A program made the position numbers and the translations under genes. Under the pieces are notes generated by a model. It saw only the letters and a program-made list of their open reading frames with translations, was not told where the DNA came from and searched no databases. A stretch of DNA of 64,000 bases from an uncultured Porphyromonadaceae bacterium. Lineage in GTDB: Bacteria > Bacteroidota > Bacteroidia > Bacteroidales > Muribaculaceae. Shown here one piece after another: positions 34,281 through 43,266 of this stretch. Position 1 is the stretch's first letter. Every line of letters starts with the position of its first letter. The DNA lies in contig CAMWSM010000002.1 of the NCBI GenBank assembly GCA_947176915.1, positions 1 to 64,000 on the forward strand. The letters are read 5' to 3'.

Positions 34281-35390
34281 TCAATTTGTGGCAGTCAGCA
34301 TCACCTTTATGTTGACACTTGGCAGATGGAGATAAGAGCCGATGAGTTTGTCAACGAGTTTCCCCTTGTAAGTGATAATTCCTGCCTGGACGCCCGGTGT
34401 TGAGGCAAGCATTGAGTCCATTCCTCCCTTTATGATTGTCTCATCAAAGAAATTGACGAGAACATTGGAGAGCGCCATGGCAACCGTTCTCGGAACTGAG
34501 ATTGACGGGTGGGTCTCCTCGAAGTTAAGGACGTAGACCGAATCTTTAAGGGCTACAGAGAGTTTTTTGGGAAATTCAAAGGCTCGCGTGCAGTTCCCGA
34601 TAAGAATTACATCCGCACTCTTCACTTTATTGAAGAGCACCTTCGGATGAATTGCAATAGTGTTGAGCTTGTCTCCGCACAATTGCCTTGCTACCTGAAG
34701 GGCGGAGATATCATTATTCATAAGGGTTACGTATGCCCCGCTTGCCATAGCAGCCTTGGCAGCTGAATAAACCACTGTTCCATCTCCTATTATGAGCACT
34801 TCGCAGGGATTGATTCCGGCAACTCCGGCAAGGAGCACCCCTTTGCCTCCTCCGACGTATGATAAAAATTCCTGAGCATAAATCACTGCAGCCCTGCCGT
34901 CGATTTCATCAACAATATTTGCAAACACAGGCTCGTCGTTGTAGCTGAGCATATTATCCAGACAGCCTATGGTGAGCCTGAGTTCAAGGGCAGTCTTGAT
35001 GACTTCCCTGTCAAACAGTTCACGGGAAGTCATTGTCAGCAGGGTCGCCCCCTTTCTCATTTTCTTCAAGTCAGCTGTTCTCAGCGGCTGATAGGAAAGC
35101 ACAATATCAGCCTTGAGAGCCTCCTCACGTGAGACTGTCTCCACACCATATTCCTCGTATGCCGAATCCGGGAAGCTTATGTCTGTGGCAGCGCCCGATT
35201 CCATAAGCACCCTGATGTTGGATGATGTCAGTAATCCGGAGCCTTCCGGGGTTAGAAGGAATCGGGTTTCATCCGTATCTGCGTAATTGGCAACCAGGCC
35301 AACTGTCATTGATGCCTTTTTCTCCTCTATCACAACAGGGTCGAGTTGTGGATTCAGGTGGAGATGGTCGTTATTGAGGTGATCGTTCAT
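34281..35390 (-). CDS. Alanine dehydrogenase/transhydrogenase-like protein
   Basis: 369 residues. The arrangement follows the AlaDH/PNT family: an N-terminal domain beginning TVGLVANYADTDETRFLLTP and a Rossmann domain with EVLIIGDGTVVYSAAKAAMA at ~199-218, then VTLMNNDISAL. In family members the loop is usually GxGxxGxxAA; here the third glycine is Tyr, and PSISVPRTVAMALSNVLVNF replaces the usual HSVPR... segment loosely. It may bind NAD(H) with a different substrate or act as a scaffold. It is separated from aroK by 65 bases and from the glycosyltransferase by one. Confidence 0.8.
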   Translation of the reverse strand: MNDHLNNDHLHLNPQLDPVVIEEKKASMTVGLVANYADTDETRFLLTPEGSGLLTSSNIRVLMESGAATDISFPDSAYEEYGVETVSREEALKADIVLSYQPLRTADLKKMRKGATLLTMTSRELFDREVIKTALELRLTIGCLDNMLSYNDEPVFANIVDEIDGRAAVIYAQEFLSYVGGGKGVLLAGVAGINPCEVLIIGDGTVVYSAAKAAMASGAYVTLMNNDISALQVARQLCGDKLNTIAIHPKVLFNKVKSADVILIGNCTRAFEFPKKLSVALKDSVYVLNFEETHPSISVPRTVAMALSNVLVNFFDETIIKGGMDSMLASTPGVQAGIITYKGKLVDKLIGSYLHLPSVNIKVMLTATN

Positions 35391-35455
35391 TTGGAGTTAA
35401 TTTGAGAAGTGTTTCACAAAATTAATACAAAGGATTTGTATTCGCAACTTCAAAA

Positions 35456-35992
35456 TCAAAAAACTAAGAAATCAGACTGTGCGAGAAAGTCTTCAATATT
35501 TGAATCAATCTGTCGGCGGTCTTCAAGCGAATCGCTTTGCCAGGAATGTTTCGCCTTGGAATAAAACGGTTCTCGGGCTTTAAGCTGGGAGTCAATAATC
35601 TCACGTATCTCCTCATCAGTGTGGCCCGCCAGAAGGGGTCTTTTCTCACGTTTCCTTATCAGACGGCTGAAAAGAGATTCTTTAGATGCACAGAGCCAGA
35701 GGGTGTTGCCATGCTCATTCATAAAGTCCATATTGTCGAAGAAACATGGAGTGCCTCCTCCGCATGATACTATCACATCGTCGATCTCTGCTACTTCCCT
35801 GAGCATGTCTCTTTCAATCTTTCTGAATCCTTCCTCCCCGTGCTGTGCGAAAATCTCGCGCACTGTTGCATGGAAGCGTTGTTCGATATAGAAGTCAAGA
35901 TCAATGAACTGCAACCCTGTGGCTGCAGAAAGGGCTTTCCCGAAAGTAGTTTTGCCGGAGCCCATGTATCCTATGATGAAGAGTGGTTTCAT
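35456..35992 (-). CDS. aroK: Shikimate kinase
   Basis: 178 residues, family length. Walker A GYMGSGKTTFGKAL, the shikimate-binding FIDLDFYIEQR, SCGGGTPCFF and the lid arginine in KREKRPLLAG are all present. It phosphorylates shikimate in chorismate synthesis. It begins eight bases after the stop of the large DUF2723 gene and is probably co-transcribed with it. No other aro genes are in the window. Confidence 0.95.
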   Translation of the reverse strand: MKPLFIIGYMGSGKTTFGKALSAATGLQFIDLDFYIEQRFHATVREIFAQHGEEGFRKIERDMLREVAEIDDVIVSCGGGTPCFFDNMDFMNEHGNTLWLCASKESLFSRLIRKREKRPLLAGHTDEEIREIIDSQLKAREPFYSKAKHSWQSDSLEDRRQIDSNIEDFLAQSDFLVF

Positions 35993-36000
35993 AAATTTTT

Positions 36001-39000
36001 TTACCGAAGTGAATCGTCCGTAGCCGGACTGTTTGTTTCTATGGAATCATTATAAGCAGGAGAGGCCTTCAGACTCCTCAGTCGGGAAAGACGGGATGCT
36101 TTAAGCCGTGAAGAGTTTGATACAGTGTTCCTGCGCGATGGCGGGAGAGAAGTTATGAATCTGTTCCAGCTTTCCGCCTCTGAGATGAGCATGGAGAGGA
36201 TGAGGTCTGCACGCTGCCGCAGGTCCTGCCGGCGGTTTTTAGCCGCGAGTGTGTATAGGAGGGTTGCCATTCGTTCTCCCTCATGAAAAATTGAATCACC
36301 AATTGAGGCATCTCCGGGAGGATAAAATTCAAGCGGGTAGGCATTCTCTATGTCATCAAGAAGTGCAGCTGCCCGGACAGCATCGGAAGAGGCGATACGC
36401 TCTGCCGTTGCCACTAGTTCCCCTCTGCGCTGTCTGACCATCTCATGAAGCAGAGGATCGGCATAACGGGGATGAGAGGGTGTGGGGCGCCCCGGATTGT
36501 CAAGGGCGCTCGGATGAGTGTAGGGTGAATATACGAAAGAATAGGAGTCCTTGCGGACAGCAGGGAGAATAGGGCGATATATATCCGAACGACAGCGATT
36601 GATGAATCTGAGGGGAATAGGATCGGGCATCTGAAGAGAAGATGCAAGAATGTCAAGAATCATCAGTTTTCGGAAAGGTATGTATCTGCCCCCTCCGGCA
36701 AACTCATTCAGATTCAGCAGGAGGGTATCGGCGGCAGTAGCCCCCGGAATAACCACGCGTGAATGTCGGAATGTCGGGGCTCCATCCTTGTCTGCATATA
36801 AGGCATGGAGAGCGTCAATAAGAGGGATGGGGACAGTGTCGGCATCCTCGGCAATACGAGTGAATGCGAATGCCCCGTATGCAATGTCTTCAGGTCGTGC
36901 GGTAATCGGAAGATTTCCCTGACGCATCAGGTTGACAACATAGTCAGGGAGTGAAAGATAGGTAAGATCAATGACACAATGCTTTTTTCCTATTCCCATG
37001 GTTTCTTGTGTAAACCAAAGGGGGAAGGTGTAATTATCGCCTTGAGAGAAGATCACGGAAGCGGGCATTGCCTCCAACATGTCTGAAGTGAGATGCAATG
37101 GTTCGCCTCTTTCGCGACGATCGTGATCGTCAAAATTTTCTACAAAGAGAAGAGCAGGAGAGAGGGTTGCCAAGATAATGCCCGGCAACGCTTTCCCTAT
37201 CGGGAAAAGCTTCACAAAAATCAATGACCCTTTTGCCACACCACACCCTATCCAGAATGCAAACACAGCGTATGAGACAAGGAATGAGTAGTCGCGCTCA
37301 CGCGGTTCGTCGGGAGTCTGATTCAGATAGACAACAATGGCGAGGCCGGTCATCAGGAAAAGCAGAGATGAGAGAAGTGCCCAGCGTTTACCGGCTTTAC
37401 CTTTCCTGCAAAGAGCCACAATTCCGAAAATGCCGATTATAAAGGGAATGGCGTAATAGACATTGCGTCCCTTGTTCATCATTCCCTGCTCGGGCGGAAG
37501 GAAATTTTGATTTCCAAGCATGGCATTGTCTATGAATGAAAATCCGGTGATGACATTGCCATGTTCAATCTCGCCTGTGGAGGGGATATCATTCTGACGC
37601 CCTATGAAATTCCATCCAAGATAGCGCAGATACATGTATCCCACCTGATAGGCGAGAAAGTAACGAAGATTCTGAAGATATGTGGGACGATATGCCACGC
37701 TCTTTACCCTTTTGCCATCATTCCCGATTTTGCCGACAGGGTGTCCGAGGGAATCGAGAGTAGCGGATACCTCCACTTTGGTCATTGTTTCTTCCGTCAT
37801 TCCTGCCCAATCGCCATAACTTTCGATATGAGAGGGAAGGGAGGAGGTGATTCTCGGAAGCCACATGTTTAGTTCGGGAGTTGTAACTGACCGATAAGAA
37901 TAGTCTGCAAGAACATATCCCGGCTTCCCGGAGGAAAGCAATTTGTAATTTTCGGCGTCTTCCTTATTTGAAATGAATCCGCTTCGGTAGCCTAATCGTC
38001 CTTCCGGATGGGCAAGGACATAGCGGGGTTTCCTTTTGTCAAGCACTATTCTGCTATAGACGGGCGTATCCCTTCCTTCCTGATAATCCTCTTTCAGCAA
38101 CGCCTTGCTGAAAGGTGTGGGTCCGTAAAGGAGTGGAGTTGAACCGTACTGATCTCTTGCCAAGTAGGAGGAGAGGGCGAAAATATCAGTGGGGGCACCT
38201 TCATTCATGGGGGGAGCGGCATATCCCCTGATGAGGATAAGAGCGAAAGATGAGAATCCGAGCAGGATGAATGCTACGCACCATCCGGCGGTTGCGACCA
38301 TGCGCCGCGAGAACAGAGGATAAGCCAAAGCAGAGGCAGAAATCACTGAAAGGATTATGGCTATGATGGTATGGTCGCTAAACAGAAATATTCCGGAGAG
38401 AAAGATGAGCAGAAAGTAAAGGAGGGATGCGATGTTTCGATGCTTGTAGATATAGGTAATGTTAGGAAGTGTGAGGCAGAAAAGAATAATTATAAGTGTG
38501 GCGTAAATCAATACTCCGGAAAATAGAGGCATACCTAACTGATTTACAGAGATAATCTCAAATCTCCCGGCTAAATAGAGCGTGCCGTTCATCATTCCGA
38601 AAAGAATGAGAGCCACTCCGCCGCAACCTCCGATAAAGGCGAGGGAAGCGCCTGTGAAGTTTCCTCCCTGTGGGTGAAACCGAAAATAGATGACGAGAGA
38701 AATTACAGGTATTATAAGGAGGTTGAGCTGATGTACGCCTAATGACAGCCCCATAATATAGGCAATGAGGATGAGCAGACGGCTTCGTGCACCGGCAGTA
38801 GGGGCAACCCACCATCTTACAAGGAGCCATAGCGATAGAAGGGATAAGAATGCCGACATGGCATATACTTCGGCTTCTACTGCAGAAAACCATACGGAAT
38901 CGCAGAAGGCAAAGGAAAGGCCGCCTGCCAAAGCAGAAAGAACCGGAATGAACCGATGCCTTTTCCCGGCAATCACAGCCCCTCCCAACCATGACAGCCT

Positions 39001-39321
39001 GGAAAGAAAAAATGCTGCCAGTGCGGTCATCAATCCGCTTGCCAGATTAATTGCAAATGGGTGAGTCGCCTGAGGAAGAGGAGAGGTGATCACGCGCATC
39101 GCCAGCATCCATATCGGATTGCCGGGGGGATGGCCTACTTCAAGTCGGGAGGCACAGGTTATATATTCCGGGCAGTCCCAAAAGGAGGCGCTTCGGTCGG
39201 CAGTCAGGATATAAATCAGCAATGAGATAGCGAATACGGCAAAAGATGACCATTGCCGGGAGCGTGCGCCGGAGGCAATGATTTCGGAGAGGTAGTTATA
39301 TGTATGTTGTTCACCATTCAT
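36001..39321 (-). CDS. DUF2723 membrane protein, GT-C protein-mannosyltransferase-like
   Basis: 1106 residues. About ten to thirteen membrane helices fill residues ~25-390 and ~620-720, and a soluble region covers the C-terminal third. The first periplasmic loop has the GT-C signature SFWDCPEYITCASRLEVGHP (acidic loop after helix 1), followed by PPGNPIWML. DUF2723 proteins are thought to transfer mannose or another sugar from a polyprenyl carrier to exported proteins or glycans. Its ATG overlaps the SDR stop by one base (TAATG), tying it to the steroid-type genes. Confidence 0.9.
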   Translation of the reverse strand: MNGEQHTYNYLSEIIASGARSRQWSSFAVFAISLLIYILTADRSASFWDCPEYITCASRLEVGHPPGNPIWMLAMRVITSPLPQATHPFAINLASGLMTALAAFFLSRLSWLGGAVIAGKRHRFIPVLSALAGGLSFAFCDSVWFSAVEAEVYAMSAFLSLLSLWLLVRWWVAPTAGARSRLLILIAYIMGLSLGVHQLNLLIIPVISLVIYFRFHPQGGNFTGASLAFIGGCGGVALILFGMMNGTLYLAGRFEIISVNQLGMPLFSGVLIYATLIIILFCLTLPNITYIYKHRNIASLLYFLLIFLSGIFLFSDHTIIAIILSVISASALAYPLFSRRMVATAGWCVAFILLGFSSFALILIRGYAAPPMNEGAPTDIFALSSYLARDQYGSTPLLYGPTPFSKALLKEDYQEGRDTPVYSRIVLDKRKPRYVLAHPEGRLGYRSGFISNKEDAENYKLLSSGKPGYVLADYSYRSVTTPELNMWLPRITSSLPSHIESYGDWAGMTEETMTKVEVSATLDSLGHPVGKIGNDGKRVKSVAYRPTYLQNLRYFLAYQVGYMYLRYLGWNFIGRQNDIPSTGEIEHGNVITGFSFIDNAMLGNQNFLPPEQGMMNKGRNVYYAIPFIIGIFGIVALCRKGKAGKRWALLSSLLFLMTGLAIVVYLNQTPDEPRERDYSFLVSYAVFAFWIGCGVAKGSLIFVKLFPIGKALPGIILATLSPALLFVENFDDHDRRERGEPLHLTSDMLEAMPASVIFSQGDNYTFPLWFTQETMGIGKKHCVIDLTYLSLPDYVVNLMRQGNLPITARPEDIAYGAFAFTRIAEDADTVPIPLIDALHALYADKDGAPTFRHSRVVIPGATAADTLLLNLNEFAGGGRYIPFRKLMILDILASSLQMPDPIPLRFINRCRSDIYRPILPAVRKDSYSFVYSPYTHPSALDNPGRPTPSHPRYADPLLHEMVRQRRGELVATAERIASSDAVRAAALLDDIENAYPLEFYPPGDASIGDSIFHEGERMATLLYTLAAKNRRQDLRQRADLILSMLISEAESWNRFITSLPPSRRNTVSNSSRLKASRLSRLRSLKASPAYNDSIETNSPATDDSLR

Positions 39322-40124
39322 TATCTCCGGATAGCTTTATCAAGCATTTTATGTTTCACCATCATCCTCATCCATGTGGGAGCCATCCCTACAAAGAGAA
39401 TTGAGATACGGTTGATGAATCCGTTTATATATTGCATCTTTCCTCTTAAAAGACGGTCGATTGCTTTATGAGCGAATTTCTCCGGACGCGCCACTGCCCC
39501 GAGAAGCAGGGCAATACGCATGAGGTGAGGAGGCAATCCGAAAAGGTCGGTAGCTATTCCTCCCGGACAAGCAACCATCACCTTCACCCCCGTATCACGC
39601 AATTCATAGTGTAAGGCTCTTGTGAAGACCCTTATGTAGGCTTTTGAAGCTGCGTATAGTGCAATGCCGGGCATTGGCATCCAGCACGACATGGACGACA
39701 TGTTCAGCAGGTAGCCTCTTCCGATAGCCCCTCGTCTGCGCACAAACTCCCTTGACAGGAGGGTAACAGTCCGTATATGAAGCTCTGTAAAGGTATCAAT
39801 CTTTTCGGGAGCCGTCTCAGCCACGGGGCGGAAAGAGAAAATTCCTGCATTGTTTATCAGAATCTCCGGCACGAGGGAATGAGAGTCGCAAAAGCGGAAC
39901 ACTCTTTCGGCGGCATCTTCACGCGTAAGGTCGTATTGGAGCCGGAAAACCTCTATGTCCGCCGGGAGAGAGTCTGCCAGCATGTCAAGCGCCTTGGCAT
40001 TAAGGTCTACAAGCAGCAGGGAGCAGCCGCGAGAGGCGAGTTCACGGGCAAATGCTTTCCCTATTCCTCCGCACGCTCCCGTGATAATGGCAAGGCGGCC
40101 GGAAATGTCGTATCTTCCACTCAT
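39321..40124 (-). CDS. SDR dehydrogenase, candidate 3-beta-hydroxysteroid dehydrogenase
   Basis: 267 residues. Classical SDR features: cofactor loop TGACGGIGKAF (~15-25), acidic Asp40 after strand 2 (VDLNAK) favouring NAD(H), NNAG at ~91-94 and catalytic Ser143/144-Tyr157-Lys161 (SSMSCWMP then YAASKAY). The C-terminus carries a hydrophobic/basic tail typical of membrane-associated SDRs. It lies between a flavin reductase gene (five bases away) and the DUF2723 gene (one-base overlap). In gut Bacteroidota that make isoallolithocholic acid, a 3-beta-HSDH sits with a 5-alpha-reductase; a steroid substrate is inferred from this context. Confidence 0.88.
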   Translation of the reverse strand: MSGRYDISGRLAIITGACGGIGKAFARELASRGCSLLLVDLNAKALDMLADSLPADIEVFRLQYDLTREDAAERVFRFCDSHSLVPEILINNAGIFSFRPVAETAPEKIDTFTELHIRTVTLLSREFVRRRGAIGRGYLLNMSSMSCWMPMPGIALYAASKAYIRVFTRALHYELRDTGVKVMVACPGGIATDLFGLPPHLMRIALLLGAVARPEKFAHKAIDRLLRGKMQYINGFINRISILFVGMAPTWMRMMVKHKMLDKAIRR

Positions 40125-40129
40125 TGCGC

Positions 40130-41341
40130 TTAACGATTCTTAATGCGTTCAATCTCCTTTCTAATGCGTGGAGGGAGATCGTCAAGATGCTTATGACAAG
40201 CCATCTCCCGGGAATACATCCTCGCTATGCAGTAGTTGACATGGTCGCATCCGCAGCGATGATGCTCCTCCTCCTTCATGCGGTTGACGAAGTCCGGCTC
40301 ATTAAGGAGAGCGCGTCCCATCTGAATAAAGTCGAATCCTTCGTCAAGCACTTTCTCTGCCCCGTCACGACTTACCACTCCTCCGACATAAACCAAAGGA
40401 AGTGACAGCCGCTCGCGGAAAAGCTTTGCCATCCGGAGGAAATATAATTCTTCAAAGGGTACTTTAGGAATCATATACTTTCCAACCATCCTGACTCCAT
40501 ATTTAAGCCATAGCTGCTTCATATAGTAGGTCATGGAATAGATTGGCATCTCGCCACGCATAACATACATGGGGGCTTTGCTCACGAATCCTCCCGACAG
40601 GACAAGAGCGTGAACTCCGAGGCGCTGAAGTTCCTCACCTACAAGCAGGCATTCATCAGTCTGCATCCCTCCCTTGAAGCCGTCGTTCATGTTCATCTTC
40701 ACGAGGACGCCCATATCCGATCCGGCGGCTTTCATAACCTCCTCGATACATTCCTGCATGAAGCGCATTCTGTTTTCAAGGCTCCCACCGTATTCGTCTT
40801 TTCGCCGGTTGGTATAGGGAGAGAGGAATTGTGAAATAAGGTAGCCGTGCCCGGCATGGACCTCCACACAATCGAATCCGGCATCACGGGCTGTGCGTAC
40901 GGCATCTCCGAAACAGAGCGCCATCTCCTTAAGCTCATCTTTCCTCAGGCCTCTGCAGAAGGTTGGAGAATATAGGTTGAATCCTGTGGAGGCGCCGACC
41001 GGAGTTCCGCCGGCAGTAGAACGGTGGGTCATGTTGCCGCAATGTCCGATCTGAATGGAGGCCTTGGCTCCCCGGGAGTGAATGCCGTCGGTTATTTCAC
41101 GAAGGTCGGTAACAATTTCAGGTCGGAGCCACAATTGTGTTTCGAAAGAGAGAGCGCTTCGGCATATTCCGGCGTAGGCGAGGGTAGTCATTCCGACCCC
41201 CCCCTCTGCTACGCTCCAATGATAGTCGCGCAGTTGTGCCGTTGGGTTATTGTCTTTACCCATGCCTTCGAAGGCTGCCGAACGGATGGTGCGGTTGCGA
41301 AGTTCTACCGGTCCGATATAAGCGGGGGTGAATAGTTTCAT
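40130..41341 (-). CDS. Old-yellow-enzyme family NADH:flavin oxidoreductase, 5-beta-reductase-like
   Basis: 403 residues: an FMN-binding TIM barrel without the C-terminal FAD/NAD domain of BaiCD or dienoyl-CoA reductase. Motifs include LRNRTIRSAAFEGMG, the substrate/flavin HAGHGYLISQFLSPYTNRR, and GGVVSRDGAEKVLDEGFDFI. Near the end, a cysteine set (RCGCDHVNYC, then a Cys ten residues on) could bind a [4Fe-4S] cluster, with spacing unlike the usual family pattern. It is between the SDR gene and the 5-alpha-reductase-like gene (36 bases), the same company kept by delta-4-3-ketosteroid 5-beta-reductases in bile-acid loci. Confidence 0.87.
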   Translation of the reverse strand: MKLFTPAYIGPVELRNRTIRSAAFEGMGKDNNPTAQLRDYHWSVAEGGVGMTTLAYAGICRSALSFETQLWLRPEIVTDLREITDGIHSRGAKASIQIGHCGNMTHRSTAGGTPVGASTGFNLYSPTFCRGLRKDELKEMALCFGDAVRTARDAGFDCVEVHAGHGYLISQFLSPYTNRRKDEYGGSLENRMRFMQECIEEVMKAAGSDMGVLVKMNMNDGFKGGMQTDECLLVGEELQRLGVHALVLSGGFVSKAPMYVMRGEMPIYSMTYYMKQLWLKYGVRMVGKYMIPKVPFEELYFLRMAKLFRERLSLPLVYVGGVVSRDGAEKVLDEGFDFIQMGRALLNEPDFVNRMKEEEHHRCGCDHVNYCIARMYSREMACHKHLDDLPPRIRKEIERIKNR

Positions 41342-41377
41342 TATTCAGTCAGGTGGAAATGGTTATGTGAATTATAA

Positions 41378-42157
41378 TCAATAGATGAATGGCAGGATAT
41401 ATTTCCTTCCAAGAGATGAGTATGTCTCCCCGAATTCATCGACATATCGGGAATGAAGCGTGCGGGCGCGTGGAGCAAGATTAGCAAAAGTCCACAATAC
41501 GAATACCACACCGGGGAGCGACCAGGTGAGGATTGCAAAGCCTGTCCATTCCGTCAGTTCACCGAAATAGTTGGCGCCTGTTACATAGCGGTACATCCCC
41601 TTACGTGGAATATAATGTCGGGTATCACCCGGTTTCCTTAGATTCCTTACCACATGGTCAGAGTGGATATTTATCGCCATTCCCAGAAAAAAGATGACGC
41701 TTCCAAGTATGAAGAGGGGCGACATGAGCCAGTCAGCCGGATAGCGGTCAGGGGGAGCTACAAAGAAGAGCCAGCCTCCGATCATGTAAGCATTAATTGT
41801 GTTGAAAATTATTCCCATGCCGGCAATTGCCCAGGGCATACGGCTTTTCCCTCTCATCAACAGCGGGAAGATAAACGACCGTTGGAAATAATGGAGCAGG
41901 AACAGCGAAGCCATCACAGCAGGAGCAATCTCCCCTTTGCGCGGAGAGAAAGCCCATATCAGCGCCATGCAAATAAAAGCGGGCGTTTCCATGCATATCC
42001 ATCCGATTTTGTTATTTACGGAGGGTCCCCACTTTCGGGAATAGGTCATGCCGTAGGCGGCTTCTACTTTGTGGAGGGCGATAAAGACTATGACGGCAAG
42101 GAAAGCCATGACTCCGACCACTGTATAGTAGAGCTCTAAATTAAAAATCTGTCTCAT
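41378..42157 (-). CDS. Steroid 5-alpha-reductase-like membrane protein (3-oxo-5-alpha-steroid 4-dehydrogenase family)
   Basis: 259 residues with six to seven membrane helices. The N-terminal third has YSRKWGPSVNNKIGW and METPAF, and the C-terminal third has KGMYRYVTGANYFGELTEWTGFA followed by YSSLGRKYILPFIY, the signature regions of 5-alpha-reductases that bind NADPH and ketosteroid. Such proteins reduce the delta-4 double bond of 3-oxosteroids to the 5-alpha (allo) form. With the adjacent flavin reductase and SDR it forms a complete candidate route from 3-oxo bile acids to iso/allo products. The actual substrate is unproven. Confidence 0.9.
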   Translation of the reverse strand: MRQIFNLELYYTVVGVMAFLAVIVFIALHKVEAAYGMTYSRKWGPSVNNKIGWICMETPAFICMALIWAFSPRKGEIAPAVMASLFLLHYFQRSFIFPLLMRGKSRMPWAIAGMGIIFNTINAYMIGGWLFFVAPPDRYPADWLMSPLFILGSVIFFLGMAINIHSDHVVRNLRKPGDTRHYIPRKGMYRYVTGANYFGELTEWTGFAILTWSLPGVVFVLWTFANLAPRARTLHSRYVDEFGETYSSLGRKYILPFIY

Positions 42158-42190
42158 AATCTTACCACAGATTTATGACGGTGAGGGCTT

Positions 42191-42991
42191 TCAATTTATA
42201 AGGGCAATTGGAAGATAAAGAGTTGAGGAAAGGACTCCTAATACAAAGGAGACGATTATCCATATCTGGGCATTCTCAGAAGAACGCTTTGCCCCCTCTA
42301 TGTCTCCGGAATAATATTTGGTGGACACCTGTGAGGAATAGATTATAGCAACGATTCCCGGAATCATGCAGCAAAGCACCGTTATTACAACCGACCAGAC
42401 CAAATAGGATGGCGGCATCTTCTCCTGATTTTTCTCTGCAGCCTGAGGATTGTTGGGAGTGGGAGTCGTAGGTTGAGCATATACGGGAGCGGAAGAAGAG
42501 GACTGAGTCCCTGGAATAGGAGGGGGAACCTCGCGAAGATTGTTTTCATTATAATCTATCTTGAGAGTCCTTGCCCATTCCTCATCTATTGAGACAGGTT
42601 CTTTTGGAGTAGGGATTGCAGGATGTGATTCCTCTTTAAAAACAGCCACAACTTCACGCGGAGCCTCCTCCTCAGAGGAGATATTAAACGAGTCTAAATT
42701 GCCGAATGAGTTCTCATCCGTCTCTTCAGATTCGGGCTCGACCCAATTTTCAAGAGCAATTTTATCCACTCCTTTTTCAATTAAAGAATTCAGCACGCCC
42801 TCTTTCCCCTCCTTCCATTCCTCCTTGGAGAAGAGCATGACAGAGGAGTCTATTTTACTGATCTCTTCAAGTGTGGCAGGAGAATCCGCTATAACCGCTT
42901 CCACTCTGATTCGGTTTCCCTCATTGAAAAGGGAGATTACACGCCGGGTTGCAGCAGGATCGCCGGAAACGAATATCGCTATTTTTTTCAT
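42191..42991 (-). CDS. PurN-like N-terminal fragment fused to CD225/dispanin membrane domain
   Basis: About 266 residues from the ATG at 42991; the upstream TTG at 43018 overlaps the -7 element. Residues 1-85 resemble the start of phosphoribosylglycinamide formyltransferase: KKIAIFVSGDPAATRRVISL, then VEAVIADSPA and VMLFSKEEWKEG. The catalytic second half is missing. An acidic then Pro/Ser-rich linker (~90-200) leads to a CD225-type pair of membrane helices (~205-228, ~245-265) with CCMIPGIVAIIYSSQVSTKY between. It is probably a membrane protein with a cytoplasmic non-enzymatic domain; no function is known. Confidence 0.8.
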   Translation of the reverse strand: MKKIAIFVSGDPAATRRVISLFNEGNRIRVEAVIADSPATLEEISKIDSSVMLFSKEEWKEGKEGVLNSLIEKGVDKIALENWVEPESEETDENSFGNLDSFNISSEEEAPREVVAVFKEESHPAIPTPKEPVSIDEEWARTLKIDYNENNLREVPPPIPGTQSSSSAPVYAQPTTPTPNNPQAAEKNQEKMPPSYLVWSVVITVLCCMIPGIVAIIYSSQVSTKYYSGDIEGAKRSSENAQIWIIVSFVLGVLSSTLYLPIALIN

Positions 42992-43015
42992 TTGCTCATT
43001 TTTATATATATTCCA

Positions 43016-43023
43016 CAAAATTA
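43016..43023 (-). promoter_or_regulatory. Bacteroidota -7 element, CD225 fusion gene
   Basis: The minus strand reads TAATTTTG, 24 bases before the ATG at 42991, which supports that start. Confidence 0.6.
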
Positions 43024-43163
43024 GATATTTTTTTGGAATTTTTCATTAATATATGGTTTAAAGTTTTTATGTTGACGCATAATTTTATGATTTTATTAAA
43101 AACAGAATCCCTTGAATAAGTGGAAATCCGGACGGCTGAAAGGATTAATAATATTTTTCAGGT

Positions 43164-43194
43164 TTTGATAATCAATCGGAAATTAGTAATTTTG
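43164..43194 (+). promoter_or_regulatory. Promoter of the ABC exporter gene
   Basis: TTTG at 43164-43167, exactly 19 bases, then TAATTTTG at 43187-43194: an ideal Bacteroidota -33/-7 promoter. The leader is ~65 bases. Confidence 0.8.
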
Positions 43195-43266
43195 CAATAT
43201 CATCATTGAGAGCATAATGTCTGTTTTCAACAAAAAGGAAACGATTAATCTCTATATCCATATTGA

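Noticed and set aside
38558-38992. 144-codon frame inside the DUF2723 gene
   Set aside because: Same-strand alternative frame, Cys/Arg-rich composition typical of a shadow frame.
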